Source: Pomphorhynchus laevis (taxonomy: Eukaryota > Acanthocephala > Palaeacanthocephala > Echinorhynchida > Pomphorhynchidae). Taken from it: a DNA stretch of 64,000 nucleotides. Location: positions 90,667-154,666 of the forward strand of contig WNNJ02002138.1 of NCBI GenBank assembly GCA_012934845.2. Direction: 5' to 3'. Below are positions 10,495-20,248 of this stretch, piece after piece; within the stretch, counting starts at the first letter, position 1; every line of letters begins with the position of its first letter. The position numbers were made by a program, and so were the translations under genes. The notes under the pieces are model-generated. The model was not told the DNA's origin. It made no database searches and saw nothing but the letters and a program-made list of their open reading frames with translations.

Positions 10495-12340
10495 GGTAGC
10501 ACTTTCCTCTATTATACGTATGATTAACTTTTCAAAAAAAACAAAAATTACATAAAAAATTGTCTAAGTCTTGTCTATCGCTCATCCCCTCAACCGTGCC
10601 CAGAACGCAACTACCGTTACTGCGTCGGATGGCAACGCTCAGCCTCTGCAGCAGGAAATCCGTGGACCGACGCTCTCCAGTCACTGTTGCTATCCGCTGA
10701 CCTATTTCGTGCATTAGGCCTTCCGTTTCTTGGCCCAACGCACCAAGCGTTTCCACGGCGACTGGCACAAAATTGTAGCAACCGGTAGTGATGCCTGGTC
10801 CCATGCCCCATCGGACAGCGCAATATTGAGGACAGACTGCAACGACGACCGAATTACGTTGTCATATTCAAGCAACATCCGCTTCCTGTAGCATGGCGCG
10901 CTACGTAGAGTGAACATCGTCTTCGGTACCGCAAAGCAGTTTTTTAGCAGAAACAGCGCATCGTGAGCGCATAGAAGCGATTGCCGGCTAAGCATTCGTT
11001 GTAATTCATGCAGCTTTATTTCCAATGTCTTGTCCACGCTCTGCTCACATTCGATTGGTGCTCCAAGTAAAATTGATGATGCTGGATCGACGTGTTGATG
11101 TCTAAAACGACTGCCTTGAAACTTCTCACAACATCGTTGTCGTCAGTAATGAGCTCACACTTGCCGACATTGATGACGAGTCCCAGCTCCTTTCCTCGCG
11201 CCGTCAACATACTCCAGTCTGAGAACAACGTGGCATCATCCGTGTACCAGATATTGCACTCGGACTAGATGCGCTTTGTCAGTTTCATGGCAGTCAGGCA
11301 GAAGAGCAGCGGACCGAAAGGATCGCCTTGCTGTGGTCCTCGTCTGATTCCAACGTGTACAGGCCGAAACGTAGGAACGATTTGCTGGAGTAGCAGCTGG
11401 ACAGGTATGGATACAGCTCCGGTAGCTCTCCGCCTATTACTGTCAACATCGCATCGCGGTTCAGAGTGTTGAAAGCGTTTGCTAAGTTGATTTTTAACAT
11501 AGCCTGACCACTGCCAAATGTTCGCCAGATAGCAGCGAGCTGTGTGAACAACTGCCTCTGTTTGGTGTTGAAACCCGAAGCCAAGTTGAGATGGTGTCAA
11601 TTTCGAGACTACCTTGTCCTTCACAGCGCGACAGGCGGCCCTCGATACAAGACGGCGAAGTGTGAAGTCCACTGCTATAGGTCTGACACCTGCTCCCTTC
11701 CTTGATAGTACACATAACAATGCATCGTACAAGACTGGCCTCCCAGTTGACGGGACTCTACTAACCAGGCACATGTTGCTGAAGTCCGTAAGCGAAGCTA
11801 TCAGCTGCTGTCATGCGGCGCCTGTGAGCGGACTCGTCATATCCTTAAGATGTTGAGGACGAAGGCCGTCAAGTCCTCCTGCTGAACTTGCTGGGAATTC
11901 CTTGATCGCATCAGCAATATCTCTATCAGTGAGCGTAAGTGTAGGATGCGAGCTGTGCGCGTTGCCAATCGTCTGTATGCCCGATTCACTTGACTGCGAA
12001 GAACTGTCGGTCGACGTTGCTCTCTGCGGTTGCAGTAGGCGCAGAGCTGCTATCGACTCATCGTTGAAGGGAGCCAGAGAGCCGTAGCTAGCCGCCAGTC
12101 TAACTGCAGCGCGCACGCCGCCCTCTTCGATCTTCGACGACAACCCGCGCAGCCATGTTGTGAAGGTCGTCCGTCGTTGTTTTTTCCTCTTCCTTTTCCT
12201 GTTCTGAGTCACCGTTTGTGCGGCTGGCTGTGGTTGACGACCACTTGACAAGTATTCTGTCAGAGCTTTGTTCACTCTAGTTGCCAGACTCGGTCGGTGC
12301 CGTTTGCCGCCCCGCTCTGAAACTCCAAGTCAGCTGTGAG
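10495..12340 (-). mobile_element. R2-like RT element, family E, decayed
   Basis: This is a minus-strand element of the metazoan RT group with the signature GGLDGLRPQHLKD (about 11845). Next come a GVRPIAVDFTLRRLVSRAA finger motif (about 11670), QQGDPFGPLLFCL (about 11310) and WYTDDATLFS (catalytic YTDD, about 11240). The C-terminal part LLQRLSVAIRRSN matches the end of the nuclease-like domain in this group. It is markedly GC-richer than its neighbours. The stretch between the RT thumb (WDQASLP, about 10790) and that C-terminus looks internally deleted, and the frame changes several times. No APE endonuclease is present, which fits the restriction-like-endonuclease group. The exact clade is not resolved. 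Confidence 0.75.
10532..12275 (-). pseudogene. Family E RT open reading frame remnants
   Basis: Reading starts at the ATG at 12275 with a basic segment (QNRKRKRKKQRRTTFTTWL). The RT follows in at least four frame segments: 11811-12275, 11265-11774, 11016-11228 and 10714-11037. A last segment, 10532-10804, carries the C-terminal YNFVPVAVETLG and the final SNGSCVLGTVEG. Reading frames overlap where they shift. It cannot encode a working enzyme. Confidence 0.7.
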
Positions 12341-12447
12341 CGAAAAGTTATATATATAACTTTTATATTATATATATTTATATTTTCTTATATATAAATA
12401 TATAAATATATTTATCTTTATCTCGTGATTATCGACCAACATTGAAA

Positions 12448-12495
12448 GGACCGAAACGTGAGACGTAGGAATTGGATCAGTAGATGATAAGGTCC
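12448..12495 (+). ncRNA. Hammerhead-ribozyme-like fold, monomer 1
   Basis: GGACC (12448-12452) pairs perfectly with GGTCC (12491-12495) as stem II. GAA follows, then stem III as ACGT-GAG-ACGT (12456-12466), and then A12467 at the expected cleavage position (GTA). A short stem I hairpin can form within TATTGGATCAGTA (12470-12482). The heptamer ATGATAA (12484-12490) sits exactly where the conserved CTGATGA belongs but departs from it, so this copy is probably inactive. The order corresponds to an open stem II permutation. The fold is read from sequence; activity is not shown. Confidence 0.55.
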
Positions 12496-12833
12496 ACCAA
12501 TACTGAAAAGTAGCGTACGCTGTTGGCATATATAAGATTCAAGTAGCGTGCAAGATAAAAATAGTCATCAAAACTTCAATAGTAACAATGACTGCACAAA
12601 TATATCAACTTAAAATTCGGAAACAAACTATAGATGACTAGTTTGAAAATTTTAATTAATTGCAAAAATATGTAGGTTTGCAAATTGAAGGAAGATCTTT
12701 TCCTATCAACGCTGATTTAATTTTAAATCATAAATGATTTCAATTAAATTTGCAAAATGTAAGACGAGTCATTCATTAAATCTAATTGTTAATAAAAGCA
12801 GACAAGTCGAGTGATCGTCAGCCAACATTAAAA

Positions 12834-12881
12834 GAACCTAAACGTGACAAGTAGGTATTGGATCAGTAGCTCATGAGGTCC
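12834..12881 (+). ncRNA. Hammerhead-like fold, monomer 2
   Basis: Same layout as monomer 1: GAACC (12834-12838) opposite GGTCC (12877-12881) with one mismatch, and CTCATGA (12870-12876) in place of the core heptamer. Stem III (ACGT / AAGT) is weakened. Likely inactive. Confidence 0.45.
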
Positions 12882-13009
12882 ACCAATACTGAAATGTAGC
12901 GTACCGCTGTTGGCATATATAGATAGGATTAAAGCAACGTGTATTGTCATCAAAAATTTCATTAGAAGTGACTTGGAAGTGAAAGATTTGATTTGAGCCA
13001 ACATTAAAT

Positions 13010-13057
13010 GAAACTAAACGTGATACGTAGGTATTGGATCAGTAGATCATGAGGTCC
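13010..13057 (+). ncRNA. Hammerhead-like fold, monomer 3
   Basis: Stem III is intact (ACGT-GAT-ACGT, 13018-13028), followed by A13029. The core heptamer reads ATCATGA (13046-13052) and GGTCC follows at 13053-13057. The opposite stem II strand is degraded. Likely inactive. Confidence 0.45.
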
Positions 13058-13475
13058 ACCAATACTGAAATGTACCGCTATTAGCGTATATAGATAGGAT
13101 TGAAGCAACGTGTATTGTCATCAAAAATTTCATTGGAAGTGACTTGGAAGTGAAAGATTTGATTCGAGTGGACATTTTTTAAATGTCACCATCTTTTCGA
13201 TATTCCCGTATCGGTATTGTACATAGTCAGAGCTGCATCAACTTGTCTACGAGCCCATCCTACAACTTAAGCGTTTCACATCCACTCTGGGAGAAGTGAA
13301 GTTGGTTAAGGATTAGTTGAACTAGAACCATCTATTTTTTCTATTTTTATTCAAATGTGACATTATTTATAACTTAATTCTTGCGTAAAGTTATTAAAAA
13401 ATTTGTAAATGATAAAATATATAATATATCAATAATACATATATTATTTTATAATTATTAATAAACCTGATATCA

Positions 13476-13740
13476 GAAACCTGATAGCATAGCAGTTCCT
13501 CCTGATGACCTCTAATTCTTATTCTGATACATCGTCTGTCATTTATTAATCAATTCATAAAAATGACGTTTATTTTAAATTTTAATTTATTATTTTAACT
13601 TGATATAAATTATAGAAAATCAAAAAACAATTATTAATTTTATTATTTAATTATTAAATTTTGATTTAGCATTATTGTTCTGTTTAGTTTATAATTATAT
13701 TAAATACGTAGACTCAGTTATCTGATTTGATTATTAATAA
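13476..13740 (+). repeat. Dispersed repeat X, copy 1
   Basis: It shares GAAACCTGATA, then CAGTTCCTCCTGAT, then ACATCGTCT at its start with 32057-32215. At its end it shares GTAGACTMAGTTATCTGATT, also with that copy. The middle is longer here. There is no coding capacity, and it could be a SINE-like or MITE-like element. Confidence 0.7.
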
Positions 13741-13789
13741 TAAGTTATTATTATTATTATCTCTCTGTCAGATATGGGTGGCAAATTTT

Positions 13790-14466
13790 AAATAATTCAG
13801 GCAAATGTGTATGTGGGGAAGTTCTTAGTGTTGTTCATTCATTATCTTGCAAATGCGGAGGGAAATCAATAGTAAGGCACAATGTGATCAGAGACATTTT
13901 CGCCAAATTAACTTCAGAGGTGTGTTCATCAACTACAACTGAGCCACTGCTTTCTCCCGTTGATCCAACTATTCAATTCGATTCTTCTTCCACTACACTA
14001 GATCGCAATGCACGTCTTGACGTCTTGTGTTCGGGGTTGTTTGGCGTCCCGTCTGAGCGGTCCTACCTGGACATTTCTGTATTCAATACACATGCTCGCT
14101 CCTATGCCACAATGACTCCACGATCAGCGTTCAGTTATAACGAGAATCGAAAAAAGGCTAAGTACTCCGAACGGATATCCAAGATCGAGAGAGCAGCTTT
14201 TATACCAGTTATTTTGTCAATACAAGGTGGATTAGGGGATGAGGCAGAACAGTTGGTAAAACGCTTAGCAAAAGACGTAGCGGTGAGAAGAGAGTGCCGT
14301 TACAGTGACGTGATTAGCCGATTCAGACGTTCCATTGGAATAGCTCTCGTGCGGGCTAGCTCATGGTGTCTCAGATAAATTTTTTTCATTGTTACTTTTG
14401 TTATGATTTTGCAGTGTCTTTGTCAAATAAATTCGTTTTTTCGTTAAAAACATTATTATTATTATT
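13790..14466 (+). mobile_element. Family C element, 5'-truncated copy (nuclease end only)
   Basis: Plus-strand C-terminal nuclease domain of a family C element, with its stop at 14376-14378 and a short tail ending in ATTATTATTATTA. Visible motifs are VCGEVLSVVHSLSCKCGG (CCHC-like), RHNVIRDIF, EPLL, ARLDVLC, YLDISVF and ENRKKAKYSERIS. They follow the order of the R2-type restriction-like endonuclease. The open part is 13884-14378. Everything upstream of the CCHC motif is missing. It lies tail-to-tail with the minus-strand copy C0. Confidence 0.85.
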
Positions 14467-14469
14467 AAT

Positions 14470-14595
14470 GTTTCAACAGCACATAAAAGCATGGCTTAAT
14501 TGGCTGGTTCACTGCTGGTGTGCCTCAGATAAGGGGGCGTCTTCCTGGTTAACCATGCGTATGCTTGATTCCAAGGGATACCATCTAATATAACA
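14470..14595 (+). mobile_element. Short internal family C fragment
   Basis: CASDKGASSWLTMRMLDSKG on the plus strand repeats almost exactly the segment CTSDKGAYSWLAMRMLDSKG of C0 (minus, about 15390-15330). It has neither end of an element. It could be a rearranged or partly reverse-transcribed piece. Confidence 0.7.
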
Positions 14596-14739
14596 TTTAA
14601 TATAATATTTATTCTTAAAATATTTACAATGGGCCTTTACACATAATTATTTTATTGTATTGTTCGATGTCCCTGCTTCAGTCGTATTCTTTCTGAAGCA
14701 CGCAGAATTTGATTTGATCAGGGCAACGGCAATCGTCCT

Positions 14740-17700
14740 TCATATGCTTGTAATGTTATCCGCGTACGATTGCAAATTAGAGTTAGACATCAATGCAGCA
14801 ACTTTTTTCAGCAGTCCGCTGGCTGACTTCCCTGCGCCACCAAAAACTGAGAAAATAAGGGGGATGAATGTACCTCTTTCAATAATGGATACTTTATTCA
14901 CATACTTCGCTCTCTTCCGATTCTCATGAAAAGCGTAAACATTTGAAGGGACTCTCTTAGCATACGATGGAGCATATACATTAAATATTGAAACGTCCAT
15001 TAAAGACCGCTCCCATCTATTGCTAAAGATTCCTGTGCATGCTATATCCAAACGAGCATTCATATCCCTGCACGTGGTTGCTGATAAGACACTCCCATCC
15101 ATGACAGGGGCCAGAACGGGTTCAATGCAGACATTGTCACATACGCTTTTTATCGTGGCGGCTAATACATCTCTGATGATGTTATGTCGAACAATTGTTA
15201 GACCCCCATGTCTGCATGAGAGTGAATGTAAAACATTAATGGATTCTCCACAGACACAATGCGAAGCAACATTCACTGGTGTCCATCCAAAACGCATAGC
15301 TAATGCATCCGGAAATTCGACCGGACTGAGATGGTATCCCTTGGAATCAAGCATACGCATGGCTAACCAGGAATACGCCCCCTTATCTGAGGTACATCTC
15401 CGTGCACACTTTTGAACCGATTCCATTTTCAGCTCTAATGTGACCCGTTTGTTTTCCCCGTACTTTTTCACTTCGCTACGGATTTCCCTTAACATCATTG
15501 ATTGGGCCTCCTTAACCTTGTTGATATCAGCATAACAATCCAACGCTGTGCTAACCCTACAGGATCGTTCGTATTGAATCCCAATATATTTTCCAATTAT
15601 ATCTAAGCCAAGACCCCCTTCCCCATACGGAAGAGAAATGGTTTCGCGTAGTTCCGGGGTATATACTCTAATCCCGTAAGCGCAGGTAAGAACTTATTTA
15701 CAAATATGTACTCCAAAGGTTGAAACCAACCATCCCTTATTTACAAGTCCTCACGAGAAGTGTCCAACTATGCTGGAATGCGAATGTATAGGCCGAAAGG
15801 GCACACGGTGGATCAAATAACGCGATTTCCACCAATCTTTCCATCATCACACTCCACTTACTAACTCGTGAAATAACTCGCTTTCGCAAATAATCGACAG
15901 ACCCAATAAACGAGCCTAAAAGTTCAATCCCATCCTCACAAAACTGAATGTTAACATTACTAAATTTTTCCAGATTTCTAGAATCAATCCCATCTTTCGT
16001 TAATAGTTTACATTTATTCGGATTCACATGAAATCCGTATTTGGGGCCTACTCTCTTAATTATTTCAAAGAAATAAAAAGCATCGTCAAGACTCCCGACA
16101 AATGACACGTCATCTGCATACAATCGTTGAAAGGCATTGGGCAATAACCTTTGCAATTCTCGAATCAACGGTATTGATGCAGCCGCAAATGCAATCATCG
16201 ATATTGGGTCGCCCTGATTGAAGCCTTTACGGGAGGACTTTAGTTCATCCCCTATAGATAAGACCGGATCTTCACAGTACGTGTTATACAATGTTGTCGA
16301 AAGTGCTGGGCAAATGTTAATCATACTGGCTAGGGCATTCTTGCGATTTATTTGTATTGAACGCATTGCTAGCATCAATCGTCAATATGCATGCCGAAGA
16401 TGACAGGTGAAAGGCTTCCCGAACGCTGTGAACAGCATACTCAATACCACTGCGTTGTCCTGCACATAGTTGTACATTCGATGAAACTGACTGGACATAT
16501 TTCTTTATCAATTTTAAAATTGATTTGCCAATTATTCGTCTAAACACCTCACCAATCCAAATCGGTCTAACGCCGGGTGATTTATCGAGAGCAATGAGAC
16601 GAGAAATGCGAAACACCTTTAGATTTGACGGATGTAAGTTCTACCCTGCAACTTTTCTGGCTAGATAAGCCAGTGCATCGGCGAGGTCTCGTGAATCTCT
16701 GCCGAATAATGTAAGCATCTTTCTCCAAGATAGAGCATCGACTCCCGAATGACCAGCCGCCCCCGTAGTACGCTTAGCCTCCTTAATAATACAGTCAGCG
16801 TCAATCGCTTCGAAAATTACAGGATGGAAAGTACTATCAGTCATGTATGGATTTCTTACGATAGCGTCATCTACTAGACCAGCTGAAGCTGGATGTTTCT
16901 CATCCAATAAATCTCGTACGCTAATATTTTCAATATTATCGTCCAAGCACAAAACCTTTGAGGAGATGAAGTCTGGATCGAGCATTCTCATCGCTCTGGA
17001 TGTTTTACCAATTGACATATGTTTGATAAAAGCTAATTTCCAGGACTTATTTTCTCCGTAACGGGTAAGTTTTACACTACACTGAAGCGATCGTGCCTCT
17101 TCAAGTAGTTCTTTTAGATTCCCCAGAGACCAGAGCCGAAGTCTTCTAGCCATTGTTTTCCTAATAAGTGCAATCTTTCTAGTTGGCAAACACTAAAGAA
17201 CACACTGGGATAGAACCGAAACTGACATCAAAGCTGATCCCGCGACATCTTCCGGAGTATCAACTTTATTAAACAAGTTAGTCAACTCCCTTGGAAATAT
17301 TCTACTCTCATTACACTGCGGCAAACTGATTCACAGTCTTGTTTTGTTGTGGTCATGTAAGCGTGCGCTGGCACGCATTTGCCACGTTAAAATAAATCCT
17401 TTTTTAACTGAAGAGATTGGGTTTCCACTTACTCACCTCCAGAAATGAAATTTCTAACTCAGTAGCACCTTCAGACCACATATTTGTTAGATTACTCATT
17501 TACTGCCCCCTTCCCTACACGGGAGGTTGATATATATGCTTGTTTTCCGTAATCTGAATTGTGGACTCTGTTGTCATGGTCGCAGGAATTTGATCATAAT
17601 TATCGGAGTCTAAGCGATATTCCGTGATTCCACACTATTAGAGGTAGTTGCACTAAACATTTGTTGGCAGTTATTACTTCTACCAGCTTTGCAGTTTACA

Positions 17701-17801
17701 CATTGACGATTTGCCTTGGCACATTTGCAACCGGTGCACCTGACAGCCTGACCGTTGCAGGTACAGCATAGAATTGAATTGGACGGGTTTCCCTTCGTCA
17801 T
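14740..17801 (-). pseudogene. C0 single ORF remnant
   Basis: Read from MTKGNPSNSI at 17801. The Cys motif has the spacing C-x2-C-N-G-x4-C-x2-C-x-C-A-K-x4-C-x2-C seen in C1 and C3. The RT motif A DASNAFNT lies at the junction of two frames near 16350. The C-terminal domain has CVCGESINVLHSLSCRHGG, RHNIIRDVLA, EPVLAPV, ARLDIAC, LMDVSIF and ENRKRAKY. At least three frame breaks and one LINE insertion disable it. By analogy with R2, the nuclease would nick DNA to prime reverse transcription. Confidence 0.8.
17330..17405 (+). mobile_element. 76-bp family B tail (B5) with target-site duplication
   Basis: This is only the last part of the family B 3' UTR (GTGGTCATGTAAGCGTGC, then GGCACGC, then TTAAAATAAATC and a T run). 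It is flanked by AACTGA at 17324-17329 and 17406-17411. Removing it restores the family C coding sequence (WKPNLF... LPQCNES on the minus strand). It is an extremely 5'-truncated LINE insertion. Confidence 0.88.
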
Positions 17802-17879
17802 TACTTCGTCTGAGCTAGTCCTTGCGGGGCTTCGTCAATAATACGCACACTAGTCAGAGCCCTTGTATCTCGGGATGAA

Positions 17880-18035
17880 GCCGATCTGGAAAGTCGATAT
17901 GGAAAGTCGATCTGGAAAGTCGATCTGGAAAGTCGATATGGAAAGTCGATCTGGAAAGTCGGTCTGGAAATCTATCTGGAAAGTCGATCTGGAAATCTAT
18001 CTGGAAAGTCGATTTGGAAAGTCGATTGTAAGAGT
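17880..18035. repeat. 13-bp minisatellite GATCTGGAAAGTC
   Basis: About eleven units of GATCTGGAAAGTC with A/T and partial-unit variants. It starts 80 bp upstream of the minus-strand C0 start codon, so it may be that element's 5' UTR. Its open frame is a translated repeat and not a gene. Confidence 0.9.
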
Positions 18036-18462
18036 TTTAATAACCAAGACTTGTTTTTCAGGTATTTTATAATTTTTTAAAGGCTTATTTTTCATATATT
18101 TTATAATTTTTTATAGAATAAGATAGAATGGTGCAAATTTAATTAGTACTGTGAAGTAAAAATAAAAGGTTCAACATACAAATAATTAATTTGTTAATTA
18201 CTTTGAAATTATTCCTTATTTTATCAATGAAAATGTCTCATATAATTTTACAAATTTGTAGAATTTTCAAAAATTCTACAAAACTTTCAAAAACCCCTTT
18301 CTAGAGACGGTTGTTGCTGTTTGTCATTATCACCCTTTTCACTTACATTTAAAAGATAATAGCAGTTGCTATCGAAATATAATGAACTTTTGTGTAAACC
18401 ATCTTTTTATTCACTTTCTTCATATTGCATTTGCTTTAAATAATATTAATAATACCTAAAAA
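18036..18462. other. AT-rich spacer
   Basis: No gene or RNA recognised. There is only a small inverted repeat (TTGTAGAATTTT near 18257 and AAAATTCTACAA near 18270). Confidence 0.6.
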
Positions 18463-18751
18463 AAATTTTGGTTTCTTATAAACATACACAAATTACACAA
18501 ATAACAAGATTAATATACACAATAAAATAACATACAAGCAACTGCTAACAAATAACTATTTACAACGCCAACTTTCAAAACAAGGATCAGGAGATTAATA
18601 ATAATATATTAATTCACATCGACTATACAACTACTACTTACAAGCTACTACTTACAATACACAACTACTTACAAGCAATCCCAACGAACACAGAAGCTTA
18701 AACACACAATTATTCGATTACAACGAGCGAAGCGAGTTGACACAACAATCG

Positions 18752-20248
18752 ATGGCAAGAACAAAGAAGACAGAAACGAAAAAATGCTTAGCAAGTCAGC
18801 AGATTAACGGTACTCGCAATCAGACTGTACCAAAATTAGCAAGCCCCTCCTCTGGGTATCAGCAACACGAGGTATCTTGCAGCAGATCTGGATGCGACAT
18901 ATGGACAGCTGTCAATGTTCCATCCTGTCTGACGAAATCGCTACTGTCTAGGGATTTGGTTTGTGGGTTATGTGCCTACGAATTGCTCTCCTTGTTGTTC
19001 AAGGACCATTGTGACGAGCAAGTATCAATAAATGGTTTAAAGAGGAACGCAGATTCAAACAGTCACAACGATGGGGAAGATCATAGTATTAACGAACCAG
19101 AACGGAGTTCAGAAGCGTTCAGAAAGTCAAGCAGCTCGTCGTCAGGGATTGATGATGTTTCGGCCACTCCAAAATTATCTGAGATAGGAACCAATAATGC
19201 TATTCATGTACTCAATCATTCTCTCACGCAGCAGTCGAAGTTAGAAATGAGCGATCGTTCAATCATACCCTTCAATAACAATTCAACTCAATGCTTCGTT
19301 AGGGATGCATTGCATGAGACTAATGTGATGGATTACTCCTTCAAACAACTTCCTGTCTTGGATTCTATTGTTCATCCCCATATATTGGACTCGAGCAGCG
19401 TCGGTCTTGATGTAGATAACAAATGTTCCGCCCTCAAGCATGCAAATGTTGATTTGTCAACTCCTGTTAACACTTCCTCGGGCAGTGATTGTTCTCAAAA
19501 CTGTCCTCTAGGTAGCGATTGTAGTGAGCGTCCTTGTGCTTACCCGCAGCAACTGCATCCCCGCTGCAGTTTATGTGTTGCTCCTCTAGTAGCCCCGTTA
19601 ATTGAGAGCGTTAAGGATCTTGCAAAGGCTAGTCAGATTATAGTTAGGCCTATAGATAATCTACGACAAATAGTTAGCCTTCCAAATAATAAACAACATG
19701 CAGTGATTCCTCCAAATCATCGACGGCCATCGATTGCCCCTGAGACTCATTCTTCATTAGTTCCGTCTGCTAGCCCTAAACAATTTAGCTCTAGACAATT
19801 TAACTCCAGAAGAGAGTTAAACGTTATCGTGAGCGGTGTTGAAGAATCTCTCAGTAACAATCCCCAAAGTAGACTGGATGACGATATCGTGCATCTTCGC
19901 GCAGTGTTTTCTAAGATTTTTCTCCAGAGCGATGTGGATGTTGCGAAGTGTCTTAAAGTTCGAAGAGTTTTTCGTCTAGGCAAGAAACTTTCAGATAGAC
20001 CTAGACTTTTAAAAGTTGTTCTAGACTCAAAAGATCATGTTGACTTCCTACTCAAGCATGCATTTAGATTATCGCGCTCTGATTTTCATTTACTCCGTGA
20101 TTTATCTCCTGCAGATCGTTTGAGAAGACACGAGGCTTTCAACGAGCTGCATCGACGGCTGGAAAATGGTGAGTGCAACCTATGTGTCCGGAATTTTCGG
20201 GTGGTCAAGTGGCGTCCGACTGTCCGGTGGCATCCCTTACTTCTGTAG
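18752..20248 (+). CDS. LINE D1 ORF1 protein, PHD-like finger
   Basis: Complete frame of 498 codons from the ATG at 18752. An upstream in-frame TTG is not used, because the ATG sits right after the CpG motif. It begins basic (MARTKKTETKKC). A Cys cluster at about residues 40-80 (CSRSGCDIWTAV... DLVCGLCAYELL) resembles the PHD-type finger of CR1-group ORF1 proteins. A long Ser/Asn-rich region follows. From about residue 350 there is a conserved domain with PQSRLDDDIVHLRAVFSKIF, VRRVFRLGKKLSDRPRLLKV and RDLSPADRLRRHEAFNELHR, which also occurs in family B ORF1. It ends in WRPTVRWHP. Such proteins bind LINE RNA in the ribonucleoprotein particle. It overlaps ORF2 by 76 bp in another frame. Confidence 0.88.
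   Translation: MARTKKTETKKCLASQQINGTRNQTVPKLASPSSGYQQHEVSCSRSGCDIWTAVNVPSCLTKSLLSRDLVCGLCAYELLSLLFKDHCDEQVSINGLKRNADSNSHNDGEDHSINEPERSSEAFRKSSSSSSGIDDVSATPKLSEIGTNNAIHVLNHSLTQQSKLEMSDRSIIPFNNNSTQCFVRDALHETNVMDYSFKQLPVLDSIVHPHILDSSSVGLDVDNKCSALKHANVDLSTPVNTSSGSDCSQNCPLGSDCSERPCAYPQQLHPRCSLCVAPLVAPLIESVKDLAKASQIIVRPIDNLRQIVSLPNNKQHAVIPPNHRRPSIAPETHSSLVPSASPKQFSSRQFNSRRELNVIVSGVEESLSNNPQSRLDDDIVHLRAVFSKIFLQSDVDVAKCLKVRRVFRLGKKLSDRPRLLKVVLDSKDHVDFLLKHAFRLSRSDFHLLRDLSPADRLRRHEAFNELHRRLENGECNLCVRNFRVVKWRPTVRWHPLLL

Larger units (their letters stand above)
12430..13170 (+). repeat. Tandem repeats of about 176 bp with hammerhead-like folds
   Basis: Three recognisable monomers start at CCAACATT at 12436, 12822 and 12998. 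The last two are exactly head-to-tail with a period of 176 bp. The 386-bp step before them could hold one decayed monomer. Each carries the block TAGGWATTGGATCAGTAG, then a TGATGA-like heptamer, then GGTCCACCAATACTGAAA. A fourth copy is isolated at 56146-56290. There is no coding capacity. Tandem satellites with one ribozyme per unit are known from newts, schistosomes and cave crickets. Confidence 0.85.
14600..17830 (-). mobile_element. Family C copy C0 (RT plus R2-type nuclease), broken
   Basis: A full-length but decayed minus-strand copy. The N-terminal Cys-rich motif is at 17801-17610 (CNGQAVRCTGCKCAKANRQC), followed by a middle domain (17189-16641) and RT fingers (SPGVRPIWIGEVFRRIIGKS, about 16560). 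Next are FNQGDPISM (about 16210), QRLYADDVSFVGS (about 16110) and the C-terminal nuclease (15543-14740). A 76-bp family B tail is inserted at 17330-17405. A 13-bp minisatellite (17880-18035) abuts its 5' end. Confidence 0.88.

Noticed and set aside
13476-13520. Repeat X as another hammerhead (GAAACCTGATA... CTGATGA)
   Set aside because: GAAAC and CTGATGA are present, but too few bases separate the presumed cleavage site from CTGATGA for a stem I.
17863-18072. Open frame with repeated KSIWKVDMES units
   Set aside because: It is a translation of the 13-bp minisatellite and shows no other coding sign.
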